Shown here piece after piece: positions 18,007 to 26,466 of a stretch of 64,000 bases of DNA. The translations under genes and the position numbers were made by a program. Numbering within the stretch: position 1 is the stretch's first letter; every line of letters starts with the position of its first letter. This DNA comes from Lachnospiraceae bacterium (GTDB taxonomy: Bacteria > Bacillota > Clostridia > Lachnospirales > Lachnospiraceae), in contig JAFZMO010000071.1 in NCBI GenBank assembly GCA_017551165.1, positions 1-64,000 on the forward strand, in the 5' to 3' direction. The notes under the pieces were generated by a model that did no database searches, had not been told where the DNA came from, and saw only the letters and a list, made by a program, of their open reading frames with translations.

Positions 18007-18974
18007 GAACATTTGCCAAACGAGTATTGCCGCTGCTTCTTATCGTCGTGATGTTGACTTCCCTGTGCGGCTGCACAAACATAAACAAAAGCCCGGTAGC
18101 AGAAGAGCGTTATCCTATCTATTACTGCGTTCTGAACTCCAAGGGTACTACGATGTCCCGCGTGGAGTATGAATTCCGCTCGAATACACAGGAGGCCCGC
18201 ATCGCCGAGCTGTTCCAGTGTCTGACAGAGACGGATGAGCAAAGCAGCCGCTATGCGATCATTCCGGAATCAATCCGCGTGGAGGACTGGAAACTGACTG
18301 AGGAGGGTGAACTCAAGATCTCCTTCAACGGTGATTATGCGACGCTCTCCAACACGCGTGAGGCGATTCTCCGCGCCGGTGTTGTGTTGACGATGGCACA
18401 GCTTGACAGCGTATATTGTGTTTCGTTTGTCATCAACGGTGAGGAGCTGATGAAGAACGATGAGCCGGTCGGACCGATGTACATGACCGACTACGCCAAT
18501 TTCATCGGTGATCCGACCGATGTGATCCAGGTGACACTTTGCTTTGCCAATGCCGGCAAGAACGGCATGTCCATTGTCACCCGTCTTGTCTATCCCGATG
18601 ACTACAAGCCACTCGAGGAATACCTGATCGAGTTCCTCGTCGGAGGACCTTTGACATCGGAGATCGCTGAGGAGAAAAAAGCGGATCAGAAGCCGATCTC
18701 GACCATCCCCGAAGGAACAAGGATCCTTCATCTGATCACCAAGAATTCCGTCTGCTATGTCGATCTCTCTTCGGAGTTTGAGGACAACAGCGACAAGACA
18801 ATCCCGGCGCAGTATATCCTGCATTCGATCGCGGACACGCTGATCCGGAATTTCGACTATATCGAGAGCGTCGTCATCACGATCAACGGCTCTCTGATGC
18901 GCACGTACCGCGGCACGGAAGTGCCCAATGTGTTCAAGCGTGCGGATATGATACTTCCGACCGTTACAGAGTAA
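18003..18974 (+). CDS. GerMN-domain lipoprotein
   Basis: A 323-residue lipoprotein: basic start, hydrophobic helix and a lipobox LCGC with Cys24 as the lipid attachment site. Two tandem GerMN domains follow, about 40-150 and 170-315, the second with MSIVTRLVYPDDYKPLEEYL and IPEGTRILHL...CYVDLSSEF. This matches the two-domain layout of Bacillus GerM, a sporulation and germination protein interacting with the engulfment machinery; single-domain relatives also occur beside two-component systems (as in LpqB). It overlaps the kinase gene by 4 bp, so a function in the sensing pathway is plausible. Confidence 0.82.
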   Translation: MRTFAKRVLPLLLIVVMLTSLCGCTNINKSPVAEERYPIYYCVLNSKGTTMSRVEYEFRSNTQEARIAELFQCLTETDEQSSRYAIIPESIRVEDWKLTEEGELKISFNGDYATLSNTREAILRAGVVLTMAQLDSVYCVSFVINGEELMKNDEPVGPMYMTDYANFIGDPTDVIQVTLCFANAGKNGMSIVTRLVYPDDYKPLEEYLIEFLVGGPLTSEIAEEKKADQKPISTIPEGTRILHLITKNSVCYVDLSSEFEDNSDKTIPAQYILHSIADTLIRNFDYIESVVITINGSLMRTYRGTEVPNVFKRADMILPTVTE

Positions 18975-18980
18975 ACATGT

Positions 18981-21272
18981 ATGAAGCGCCCTTTGATGTG
19001 GGCGTCTCTCGGCACGTTCGCCGGTTCCCTTGCCATGCTGTTCGGAACACGAGCAGTTGTCGGAGCGGTGATCGCGCTTTCCCTAGTTGCGGCGGCGATC
19101 CTTCTTTCGTTCCGCCGGATTCCCCTTAGTTCAATGGTAATTCCAACGAGCGTGCTGTTCGGAACGGTAATGTGCATGCTTTTTCTGCGTGCGGAAAAAA
19201 CTTGTTCCGAGGCTTTGTTTGCGATGCAACGGATTCCCTGTACGGTGACGGAAGCATCTGAGAATTCGTTCACGGCGGTACCTCGTTTGGAAGGTTACAG
19301 TCGCTTTCGCATTCTTGTATTCGTAAGAGAAACAGCGCCGCAGATCGGAGATGCAGTCATTGTCTCGGGACCGGTAACGGACTTTCCGTCTCCGGAAAAT
19401 GAGGGCGAGTGGGACAGCAGTGCCTATTACCGCGCTGTCGGCTATATCGGGCGTGCGTCCTCGTATGAGCCCGCGGGAAAAACGAAGATGACTTTGCGCC
19501 TTACCATTGCAAAGCTGCGCGCGAGGCTGTCGGAACAGATTGACCGGCTCTATCCAAATCAGACGGCCGCAATGGTCAAAGCAGTATTGTACTGCGAGAA
19601 GAGCGAGCTTGATGAAGAAGTATCGCAGAGATACCGAAGTCTCGGGATCGCGCATATATTGGCTGTGAGTGGTTTGCATATAACCGTGTTCGGAGGCTTT
19701 CTTGCCTGGCTGTTTCGTTCCTTCCTGCGCAGACCGCTCGCAGAGACCGCAGCTGCCTTTGTGCTGTTAGGGTACGGAGCGTTGACGGGTTTTCCGATCT
19801 CGTGTGCAAGAGCGACCATAATGTTTCTTCTCTATGCGATCGGACGCGCGCTTGGGCGTACTCCTGACAGGATTACAAACGTCACCGTCACGATGGCGTT
19901 GTTTGTGCTGTGCCGACCTGTGATCGTGCTGCAACAGGGCTTTGTGCTGTCGTTTGGCTGTGCGTATATCATCCTATGGATGTCCGCGGAAAATGAAGCG
20001 AAGAAGCGTAAGGAAGGTGAACAAAAAGACAGAAACGAAGGGAAGTTTAAAAGATTTACAGACGCGTTTCGCTACGGAGTAAAGCTTCAATTCCTGTTGC
20101 TTCCGATCCAGGTGAGCTTGTTTTACATGACTTCACCGTACGCACCGTTACTCAACCTCTGCGTCATACCGATGATGGGAATACTATTGCCGGGAGCTGC
20201 AGCGAGTTTGGGAGCTTCATTGATCATCTTTGCGGTCGGAAGGTTCCTCGCAGGTTTTTCTTATTACGGCTTTTCAATCATCGATATCGCATCAAAGCTT
20301 GTGCGAGTTCTTCCGTATTCCGTCATTGTCACGGGCAAACCAAAGGTGTTGAACTATGGGATGTATTTCGCTTTGGCGGGGATCATTTTCCGAATGCGAA
20401 AGAAGCATGTAAGGATTGCGACTGTCCTGGCTATGCTTGCATTTCTTTGTTTTCTTCCGATCCGCACAAAAGATATGAGGATCTGTAACCTCTCGGTGGG
20501 ACAGGGGGATTGTTGTGTGATCATGCGTGGAGGTGCGTGTATTGTAATCGACTGCGGTTCCTCCTCGAAGAAAACTGTGGGGAGCAAAATTCTGGTTCCG
20601 TTTCTTCATTACCATGGATTCGACAAACCGGATCTCATCGTTGTCTCACATATCGATGAGGATCACGTAAACGGTATTGAGGAGCTTTTGAAGGGAGATT
20701 GGGGAGATGTCGCGACTCTGTTACCATGCACGGAAACGGCGGAAGAGTATCGTGCTCTTTCAAATGTGAGATTCGTCGGAACGGGAGATTCCGTCAGAGT
20801 TCGATGCGGATTGTTGAGCGGAGACAGTATTAAGGTGGAGGCGCTGCATCCGTCTTTAGGAACCACCGATTCAGACGATTATTATGTAAGCGACAATGAC
20901 CGAAACGATAATTCACTTGTCGTTACCGTTTCCGACGGTCAGTACCTTGCCTTGTTTACCGGAGACTGCGGGAGCGAACCTCTGGCAAAGATTGCTTTTG
21001 TTTACGAGGCGATGTTACAGCAGTGCGACTACCTAAAGGTCGCGCACCATGGTTCGGTACATTCGGCCGAGGAGACATTTTACGGGACAATACGCCCGGC
21101 AGTAGCTGCGATCTCGGTGGGCGTGAACTCATACGGACATCCGTCACCGGTTGTGATCACCATGGCGGAGAAGGCAGGCGCACACGTGTACACAACGCTT
21201 GACTGTGGGCAGATCACAACAAGGTTCGGAAGGGACGGAATCTCGGTTTCCGTGCTTTTGGATGATGAATGA
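18981..21272 (+). CDS. comEC: ComEC/Rec2-family DNA-uptake channel
   Basis: Inner-membrane channel that passes single-stranded DNA into the cytoplasm. The 763 residues show the full three-part layout: N-terminal DUF4131/OB region (to about 190), the multi-helix Competence domain starting near YRSLGIAHILAVSGLHI (about 215-490), and a C-terminal metallo-beta-lactamase-like nuclease domain (about 510-763) with LSVGQGDCCVIM, VSHIDEDHVNG and KVAHHGS. The gene starts 6 bp after the lipoprotein stop with no clear ribosome site, implying coupling. Together with comEA this gives two of the core uptake genes; comFA, dprA and pilus genes are not in the window. Confidence 0.9.
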   Translation: MKRPLMWASLGTFAGSLAMLFGTRAVVGAVIALSLVAAAILLSFRRIPLSSMVIPTSVLFGTVMCMLFLRAEKTCSEALFAMQRIPCTVTEASENSFTAVPRLEGYSRFRILVFVRETAPQIGDAVIVSGPVTDFPSPENEGEWDSSAYYRAVGYIGRASSYEPAGKTKMTLRLTIAKLRARLSEQIDRLYPNQTAAMVKAVLYCEKSELDEEVSQRYRSLGIAHILAVSGLHITVFGGFLAWLFRSFLRRPLAETAAAFVLLGYGALTGFPISCARATIMFLLYAIGRALGRTPDRITNVTVTMALFVLCRPVIVLQQGFVLSFGCAYIILWMSAENEAKKRKEGEQKDRNEGKFKRFTDAFRYGVKLQFLLLPIQVSLFYMTSPYAPLLNLCVIPMMGILLPGAAASLGASLIIFAVGRFLAGFSYYGFSIIDIASKLVRVLPYSVIVTGKPKVLNYGMYFALAGIIFRMRKKHVRIATVLAMLAFLCFLPIRTKDMRICNLSVGQGDCCVIMRGGACIVIDCGSSSKKTVGSKILVPFLHYHGFDKPDLIVVSHIDEDHVNGIEELLKGDWGDVATLLPCTETAEEYRALSNVRFVGTGDSVRVRCGLLSGDSIKVEALHPSLGTTDSDDYYVSDNDRNDNSLVVTVSDGQYLALFTGDCGSEPLAKIAFVYEAMLQQCDYLKVAHHGSVHSAEETFYGTIRPAVAAISVGVNSYGHPSPVVITMAEKAGAHVYTTLDCGQITTRFGRDGISVSVLLDDE

Positions 21273-21310
21273 CGGGGAGATAAAGGGGTACGCATAGGGG
21301 AACAATTTCA

Positions 21311-21339
21311 TTGCATTTTTCAACGAAAGATGGTAATAT
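21311..21339 (+). promoter_or_regulatory. Sigma-A promoter for pssA-psd-holA
   Basis: TTGCAT (21311-21316), 17 bp, TAATAT (21334-21339), about 40 bp ahead of the pssA start. Confidence 0.6.
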
Positions 21340-21380
21340 ACTTTTATCTATGATTTATCGTTGTAAAGGTGTGATTGGAA

Positions 21381-22043
21381 ATGAAAGAGAAACGTTTTGT
21401 CGGGTTTTATAACCCTTCCGTAATCCTTACATATTGCGGACTTGTATGTGCTTTTATCAGCATGTATCTGTCTTGGAATGCGACCGGACACGACTTCCGT
21501 TGGCCGATCTTTTTCCTGATGCTCGCAGGTTTGTGCGACATGTTTGACGGAACGGTTGCCAGAAGGATTAAGCGCAACGAGCAGGAGAAGAAGTTCGGTA
21601 TCCAGCTTGACTCCCTGTGCGATATCGTATGCTTCGGTGTTACACCCGCCACGATCGCGTACATGATCTACGACGGAGCATCGGCAAGATGGTACGGTCT
21701 GCTTGCAGGTTTTGTTCTTACGCTGTGCGGACTGATCCGCCTTGCGTACTTCAATGTGACTGAGGAGGAGCGCCAGGAGCAGACGACGGCTCGCCGCGAT
21801 TTCTATCAGGGCATGCCGATCACGGCATCTGCGATCGGTGTTCCGGTTGCTTACATCGCAGGCAAGATCCTTGCGTGGATCTGCAGCACGGACCTTGTTC
21901 TTCCTGTGTTCTTCAGTTCATTCATGTTGTTTGTAGCATTTTTGTACATCTATAATTTCCCTGTACGCAAGCCTCACAAGCGCGGCATGATCATCATGAT
22001 CGCTTGTTCCCTTGCACTTTTTGCCGGAGTGTTAATCGTATGA
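21381..22043 (+). CDS. pssA: CDP-diacylglycerol--serine O-phosphatidyltransferase
   Basis: Makes phosphatidylserine from CDP-diacylglycerol and serine in the membrane. The 220-residue protein has about six hydrophobic helices and the CDP-alcohol phosphotransferase signature with DGTVARRI and FGIQLDSLCD (D-G-x2-A-R-x8-G-x3-D-x3-D), near residues 55-80. ATG 21381 is favoured over TTG 21375 because AAGGTG lies 9 bp upstream. Its stop overlaps the psd start by 4 bp (ATGA), so synthase and decarboxylase are produced together and convert CDP-DAG to phosphatidylethanolamine. Confidence 0.93.
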   Translation: MKEKRFVGFYNPSVILTYCGLVCAFISMYLSWNATGHDFRWPIFFLMLAGLCDMFDGTVARRIKRNEQEKKFGIQLDSLCDIVCFGVTPATIAYMIYDGASARWYGLLAGFVLTLCGLIRLAYFNVTEEERQEQTTARRDFYQGMPITASAIGVPVAYIAGKILAWICSTDLVLPVFFSSFMLFVAFLYIYNFPVRKPHKRGMIIMIACSLALFAGVLIV

Positions 22044-22936
22044 CGAAGGTTGTAAACAAAGACATCAGTGAACAGTTTTACATGGACCGGGATGGCAATT
22101 TGGTGCCCATCCCGGTTTCCAATAATGCGCTGATCGAGAAGATGTTCGCGCATCTGCCGACCCGAATGATCATGAAGTTTGTTTCGGCACCCTGGTATGC
22201 GAACCTTCAGCGCATGGCAATGAACACGTTCTTCACATCATTCCTCGTGAGCGGGTTCGTTCATAAGAACGGGATCAAACTGAGCGAGTACAAGAAGAAA
22301 AAATACACCTCGTTCCACGACTTCTTCAAGCGCGACATTAAACCGGAGAGCCGTCCGTTTACGGTGGATGACAAGGCGCTCCTGTCCCCGTGCGACTGTA
22401 AGGCGAGCGTTTACAAGATCGCGGAGGACGCTTCCTTTAAGATCAAGGGCGTTCCGTATACTGCAGGGGAGGTGCTTGACGACGAGGAGCTCGCGAAGGA
22501 GTTCTGCGGAGGATACATGTACCTGCTCCGGTTAAGTCTCGATGATTATCATCATTATATGTATCCCGTGGCCGGCGACAAGACCGCTGACCGCAAGATC
22601 GACGGCAAGTTGTACACCGTACATCCGTTGATCCATCAGTATTGCGCGGTCTATCGGGAGAATGCGAGACAGTTCTGTACGATCACCACAGATCGCGGCG
22701 ATCGTGTGATCGTTATGCAGGTCGGTGCTCTCGGTGTAGGCAAGGTTGCCAACGACAATGAGGATGCCGCAAGAGTTGCCCAGGGCGAGGAGCAGGGCCA
22801 TTTTGAGTTCGGAGGATCCACGATCCTTGTGCTCACCTCTGCGGGAAGTTATGAGCCCGAGGAGAGCCTTCGCGAAAATACGCAGTTAGGGTATGAGACC
22901 ATCGTGAAGATGGGAGAACGAATCGGAGGGATCTGA
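22040..22936 (+). CDS. psd: Phosphatidylserine decarboxylase proenzyme
   Basis: Decarboxylates phosphatidylserine to phosphatidylethanolamine. The 298-residue proenzyme cleaves itself at the serine of FGGSTILVL (near residue 260) to form the pyruvoyl group; the usual LGST-type motif is GGST here. Upstream are the conserved LSPCDCKASVYKI and LSLDDYHHYMYPV regions. ATG 22040 overlaps the end of pssA. Length and motifs fit the type II, Clostridium-like enzymes. Confidence 0.94.
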   Translation: MTKVVNKDISEQFYMDRDGNLVPIPVSNNALIEKMFAHLPTRMIMKFVSAPWYANLQRMAMNTFFTSFLVSGFVHKNGIKLSEYKKKKYTSFHDFFKRDIKPESRPFTVDDKALLSPCDCKASVYKIAEDASFKIKGVPYTAGEVLDDEELAKEFCGGYMYLLRLSLDDYHHYMYPVAGDKTADRKIDGKLYTVHPLIHQYCAVYRENARQFCTITTDRGDRVIVMQVGALGVGKVANDNEDAARVAQGEEQGHFEFGGSTILVLTSAGSYEPEESLRENTQLGYETIVKMGERIGGI

Positions 22937-22939
22937 TGC

Positions 22940-23923
22940 ATGTACACGATCCGCGATAATCTGAAAACCGGAGCGCTGAAGCGTTTTTACGTGCTCACCG
23001 GCACGGAGGACTATCTGCGCAGATTGTATCTCGGCAAATTATCCCAGGCGATCCTGCCCGAGGACGACACCATGAACAAGATGGTGTTTGACGGGAACAA
23101 GACCGATCCGAACGAGGTGATCGATGCAGCGATGACGCTTCCGTTTCTCGCCGAACACCGTTTGATCATTCTGTCGGACACCGGCTTTTTGAAGTCCTCA
23201 AGCCCGATCGCCGATCACATCGATGAATTCCCTGAAACGACGTACATATTATTTTTCGAAAAAGACTGCGACAGCCGCAACAAGCTCTACAAGTATGTGG
23301 AGAAGGAAGGCCATGTCGCGGTGTTTGAACAGTTGCGTGATTCCGATGTCGTGAGCTTCATTGCAAACCGGTTGCAGCGGTTCGGACTTCGCATCTCGGA
23401 TCAGGACGCCAGATTTTTGGTGGAGCAGAGCGGCAATGATCTCACGGCATTGTCGAACGAGATTGACAAGCTCTCCGCGTATTGCGACGGAAGAGAGGCG
23501 GTCACTGCGGAAGATATCCGTGCGTTGACTGCGGTGCTTTCCCAGGGACAGATGTTCCGCATGATCGATGCGATCGTGGCAGGCAACCGAAAGCAGACGA
23601 TGGCGTTGTACCGTGAGCTTTTGATGGATCAGACAGCGCCTGCAGCGATCCTTCGCAACCTGATCAACAATTTCTATCAATTCTCCCTTGTGATGCGACT
23701 AAGCCGTAAGGGACTGTCCGCATTTGATATCGGCCAGCAGGTGAAGCTGAGCTCAGGCGCGGTTTCTCGCTTTCTGAAAGCATCGAGAAATACCAACTTA
23801 GACCGTGTGACGGAAGCTGTCGAATACGGAAGAGAACTGGAATCCAGGATCAAAAACGGTGACCTGCAGGACCGCATTGCGGTAGAGATGTTCCTCACCA
23901 AACAGTTCGCTGCGGATTTTTAA
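22940..23923 (+). CDS. holA: DNA polymerase III subunit delta
   Basis: Clamp-loader subunit that opens the sliding clamp. The 327-residue protein matches HolA: YVLTGTEDYLRRLYLGKL at the N-terminus (Walker-A-degenerate AAA+ domain I), DTGFLKSSS, FFEKDCDSRNKLYKYVE, the lid region with FLVEQSGNDLTALSNEIDKL, and a helical collar domain at the end. Sequence identity in this family is low, but motif order is clear. CGGAGGG lies just before the ATG. Linked to rpsT downstream, the same holA-rpsT order seen in many Firmicutes. Confidence 0.88.
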   Translation: MYTIRDNLKTGALKRFYVLTGTEDYLRRLYLGKLSQAILPEDDTMNKMVFDGNKTDPNEVIDAAMTLPFLAEHRLIILSDTGFLKSSSPIADHIDEFPETTYILFFEKDCDSRNKLYKYVEKEGHVAVFEQLRDSDVVSFIANRLQRFGLRISDQDARFLVEQSGNDLTALSNEIDKLSAYCDGREAVTAEDIRALTAVLSQGQMFRMIDAIVAGNRKQTMALYRELLMDQTAPAAILRNLINNFYQFSLVMRLSRKGLSAFDIGQQVKLSSGAVSRFLKASRNTNLDRVTEAVEYGRELESRIKNGDLQDRIAVEMFLTKQFAADF

Positions 23924-23932
23924 TTTTCCCTA

Positions 23933-23961
23933 TTGACAGACGCAGAATTGTGTTATAAAAT
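23933..23961 (+). promoter_or_regulatory. Sigma-A promoter for rpsT
   Basis: Consensus TTGACA (23933-23938), 17 bp, TAAAAT (23956-23961). Gives an approximately 80-nt leader ahead of the S20 start. Confidence 0.75.
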
Positions 23962-23975
23962 TCATGCGTATGTGT

Positions 23976-24000
23976 TCAGAGCGTCCGTGTCCGGATCTGA
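23976..24000 (+). promoter_or_regulatory. Hairpin in the rpsT leader
   Basis: TCAGA (23976-23980) pairs with TCTGA (23996-24000), with inner TCCG/CGGA pairs and a GCG bulge. It sits within the first 35 nt of the predicted transcript. S20 is autoregulated in several bacteria, so this could be part of a protein-binding leader; the stem is short and the claim is tentative. Confidence 0.35.
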
Positions 24001-24046
24001 GCGCTATTTCATGCGAAAACCAGATTATTTACGGGAGGTGTGAAAG

Positions 24047-24310
24047 ATGGCTAATATCAAGTCCGCGAAGAAGAGAATTCTTGTAATTGAGACTAAGACC
24101 TTGCGCAATCGGATCATTAAGTCGAAGGTTAAGACTTTGACGAAGAAGGTAGACGCCGCCGTGGCTGCCGGTGACAAGAACCTTGCTGAGACGAATCTGA
24201 AGACGGCGATCGTTGCGATCGATAAGGCTGCTGCAAAGGGCATTTATCACAAGAACAATGCTGCTAGAAAAGTCTCCAGACTTCAGCGTGCAGTCAACAA
24301 GATGGCTTAA
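24047..24310 (+). CDS. rpsT: 30S ribosomal protein S20
   Basis: Primary 16S rRNA-binding protein of the small subunit. The 87-residue basic, all-helical protein begins MANIKSAKKRILV and ends NNAARKVSRLQRAVNKM, both diagnostic of S20. GGGAGG is correctly placed before ATG. It has its own strong promoter and a terminator 16 bp downstream, so it is a single-gene unit. Confidence 0.98.
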   Translation: MANIKSAKKRILVIETKTLRNRIIKSKVKTLTKKVDAAVAAGDKNLAETNLKTAIVAIDKAAAKGIYHKNNAARKVSRLQRAVNKMA

Positions 24311-24326
24311 GGTTGAATTCTTAACG

Positions 24327-24357
24327 GCGGGACAGAGAAATCTGGCCCGCTCATTTT
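24327..24357 (+). terminator. Terminator of rpsT
   Basis: GCGGG-A-CAGA, loop GAAA, TCTG-G-CCCGC at 24327-24350, then UCAUUUUGU. One A/G mismatch in the stem. Confidence 0.75.
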
Positions 24358-24372
24358 GTATTATGACTCATT

Positions 24373-24405
24373 AAAAACGAAAAGAGCGACGCTTTCGCGC
24401 CGCTC
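24373..24405 (-). terminator. Terminator of tRNA-Ser
   Basis: On the - strand GAGCGGCGC, loop GAAA, GCGTCGCTC (24384-24405) followed by UUUUCGUUUUU. Confidence 0.88.
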
Positions 24406-24413
24406 AATACTTA

Positions 24414-24502
24414 CGGAGGAGAAGGGATTTGAACCCTTGCGCCGGTGTTACCGACCTACTGGTGTTCGAAGCCAGACCCTTCAGCCACTTGGGTACTCCT
24501 CC
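24414..24502 (-). tRNA. tRNA-Ser(CGA)
   Basis: Reading leftward, 89 nt: acceptor stem GGAGGAG/CTCCTCC with discriminator G, a D arm (CCCAAGTGGCTGAAGGG), an anticodon stem-loop with loop TTCGAAC giving anticodon CGA for UCG serine codons, a long class II variable arm, and a T arm AAGGGTTCAAATCCCTT. The long variable arm and anticodon agree on serine. The top anticodon-stem pair is a C-A mismatch. CCA is not encoded. Flanked by its own promoter and terminator, so a monocistronic tRNA. Confidence 0.95.
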
Positions 24503-24517
24503 AAAAGCAACGGTTGC

Positions 24518-24546
24518 ATTATACTATACAAGCCGCGTTTTGACAA
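24518..24546 (-). promoter_or_regulatory. Promoter of tRNA-Ser
   Basis: On the - strand TTGTCA (24541-24546), 17 bp, TATAAT (24518-24523); start expected a few bases before the mature 5' end at 24502. Confidence 0.8.
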
Positions 24547-24603
24547 GGGGTAACTTTTGAAAGAACTAGTTTTTAAACGCGGCGATAGCAAAGGATGGAC
24601 GAA

Positions 24604-26418
24604 ATGGCAAAATCGGACCAGAGTAAAATCAGAAATTTCTGCATCATTGCTCACATTGACCACGGCAAATCAACGCTGGCGGACCGGATCATTGAGAAGA
24701 CCGGTCTGTTGACGTCGCGGGAAATGCAGGAGCAGGTGCTTGACAATATGGATCTGGAGCGCGAGCGAGGTATCACGATCAAGGCGCAGACGATCCGCAC
24801 GATCTATCGGGCAAAGGACGGTGAGGAGTATGTTTTCAACCTGATCGATACGCCCGGTCATGTGGACTTTAACTATGAGGTGTCCCGTTCACTGGCAGCG
24901 TGCGAGGGTGCGATCCTTGTAGTGGATGCAGCGCAGGGCATCGAGGCGCAGACACTTGCCAACGTGTATCTTGCACTCGACCACAACCTCGAGATCATGC
25001 CGGTCATCAACAAGATCGACCTTCCGAGCGCTGAGCCGGAGCGCGTGATCCATGAGATTGAGGATGTCATCGGCCTTGAGGCGCACGATGCACCGCTGAT
25101 CTCCGCGAAAATGGGCATCAACATTGAAGAAGTCCTTGAGCAGATCACAACGAAGATCCCGGCTCCCGAGGGAGATCCCGAGGCACCGCTTCAGGCGCTG
25201 ATCTTTGACTCGGTGTATGACTCCTACAAGGGTGTTATCATTTTCTGCAGGATCAAAGAGGGCACGATCACCAAGGACATGCGGATCCGCATGATGGCGA
25301 CAGGTGCGGAGGCGGATATCGTCGAGATCGGTACGCTCGGACCCGGCAAATTCATTCCCTGCGACGAGCTTTCCGCAGGTATGGTCGGTTATATTACCGC
25401 GAGTCTGAAGAACGTGAAGGACACGCGTGTCGGTGACACGGTGACGGACGCAAACCGTCCCGCGGCGCAGGCGCTTCCCGGATACAAGAAGGTCAACCCG
25501 ATGGTTTACTGCGGTATGTATCCTGCAGACGGCGCCAAGTATCCCGACCTTAGGGATGCGTTGGAGAAGCTGCAGCTCAACGATGCTTCGCTTCAGTTTG
25601 AGCCGGAGACGTCGATCGCACTCGGCTTCGGTTTCCGATGCGGATTCCTCGGACTGCTTCACCTGGAGATCATCCAGGAGCGTCTCGAGCGCGAGTACAA
25701 TCTCGACCTCGTGACGACAGCGCCGAGCGTTATTTACAAGGTGTATAAGACGGACGGAAGCGTCATTGATATCAGTAACCCCGCGAACCTGCCGGATCCT
25801 TCGGAGATCGACCACATGGAGGAGCCGTTTGTCAAGGCGGAGATCATGGTGACGACCGAGTATGTTGGTTCGATCATGAAGCTGTGTCAGGACCGCCGCG
25901 GTGTGTACCTCGGAATGGAGTACTTAGAGCAGACGAGAGCGCTCCTCAAGTACGATCTTCCGCTCAATGAGATCATTTACGACTTCTTCGACGCGCTCAA
26001 GTCGCGCTCGAAGGGCTATGCGTCGTTTGACTATGAGTTCAAGGAGTATGTTCCTTCGAAGCTCGCAAAGCTTGACATTCTCGTCAACCACGAGGAGGTT
26101 GATGCGCTTTCCTTCATCGTTCATGAGGCAACCGCCTACGAGCGCGGGCGTCGCATGTGCGAAAAGCTGAAGGAAGAGATCCCGAGACAGCTCTTTGAGA
26201 TACCGATCCAGGCTGCGGTCGGAAGTAAGATCATTGCTCGCGAGACGGTGCGCGCGATGCGCAAGGACGTGCTTGCCAAGTGCTACGGCGGTGATATCAC
26301 GCGTAAGAAGAAGCTTCTCGAGAAGCAGAAGGAAGGCAAGAAGCGCATGCGTCAGGTCGGCAATGTCGAGATCCCGCAGAGCGCGTTTATGAGTGTACTG
26401 AAGCTTGATGAAGAGTAA
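24604..26418 (+). CDS. lepA: Elongation factor 4
   Basis: Ribosome-bound GTPase that promotes back-translocation or aids initiation. The 604 residues include G1 [15 protein letters not shown]2 [13 protein letters not shown]3 DTPGHVDF, G4 [16 protein letters not shown]-like domains, and the LepA-specific C-terminus ([23 protein letters not shown]). ATG 24604 is preferred over 24595 since the AAAGGA box would abut the latter. A terminator-like hairpin separates it from hemW, the usual next gene in Firmicutes. Confidence 0.97.
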   Translation: MAKSDQSKIRNFCIIAHIDHGKSTLADRIIEKTGLLTSREMQEQVLDNMDLERERGITIKAQTIRTIYRAKDGEEYVFNLIDTPGHVDFNYEVSRSLAACEGAILVVDAAQGIEAQTLANVYLALDHNLEIMPVINKIDLPSAEPERVIHEIEDVIGLEAHDAPLISAKMGINIEEVLEQITTKIPAPEGDPEAPLQALIFDSVYDSYKGVIIFCRIKEGTITKDMRIRMMATGAEADIVEIGTLGPGKFIPCDELSAGMVGYITASLKNVKDTRVGDTVTDANRPAAQALPGYKKVNPMVYCGMYPADGAKYPDLRDALEKLQLNDASLQFEPETSIALGFGFRCGFLGLLHLEIIQERLEREYNLDLVTTAPSVIYKVYKTDGSVIDISNPANLPDPSEIDHMEEPFVKAEIMVTTEYVGSIMKLCQDRRGVYLGMEYLEQTRALLKYDLPLNEIIYDFFDALKSRSKGYASFDYEFKEYVPSKLAKLDILVNHEEVDALSFIVHEATAYERGRRMCEKLKEEIPRQLFEIPIQAAVGSKIIARETVRAMRKDVLAKCYGGDITRKKKLLEKQKEGKKRMRQVGNVEIPQSAFMSVLKLDEE

Positions 26419-26420
26419 GG

Positions 26421-26454
26421 AAAGGAAACGCTGACTTGTTCAGCGTTCCTTTTA
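26421..26454 (+). terminator. Terminator or attenuator between lepA and hemW
   Basis: AAAGG-A-AACGCTGA (26421-26434) pairs with TCAGCGTTCCTTT (26440-26452) with one bulged A, followed by a short U run. hemW starts only 13 bp later, so some read-through is likely. Confidence 0.7.
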
Positions 26455-26466
26455 TAAGGGGAAACG

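Noticed and set aside
24356..24553. Short + strand frame across tRNA-Ser
   Set aside because: It runs through the complement of the tRNA and its promoter; protein sequence is an artefact.
24540..24569. + strand promoter for lepA using the TTGACA at 24540
   Set aside because: No acceptable -10 at 16-18 bp; the hexamer is better explained as the reverse of the tRNA-Ser -35.
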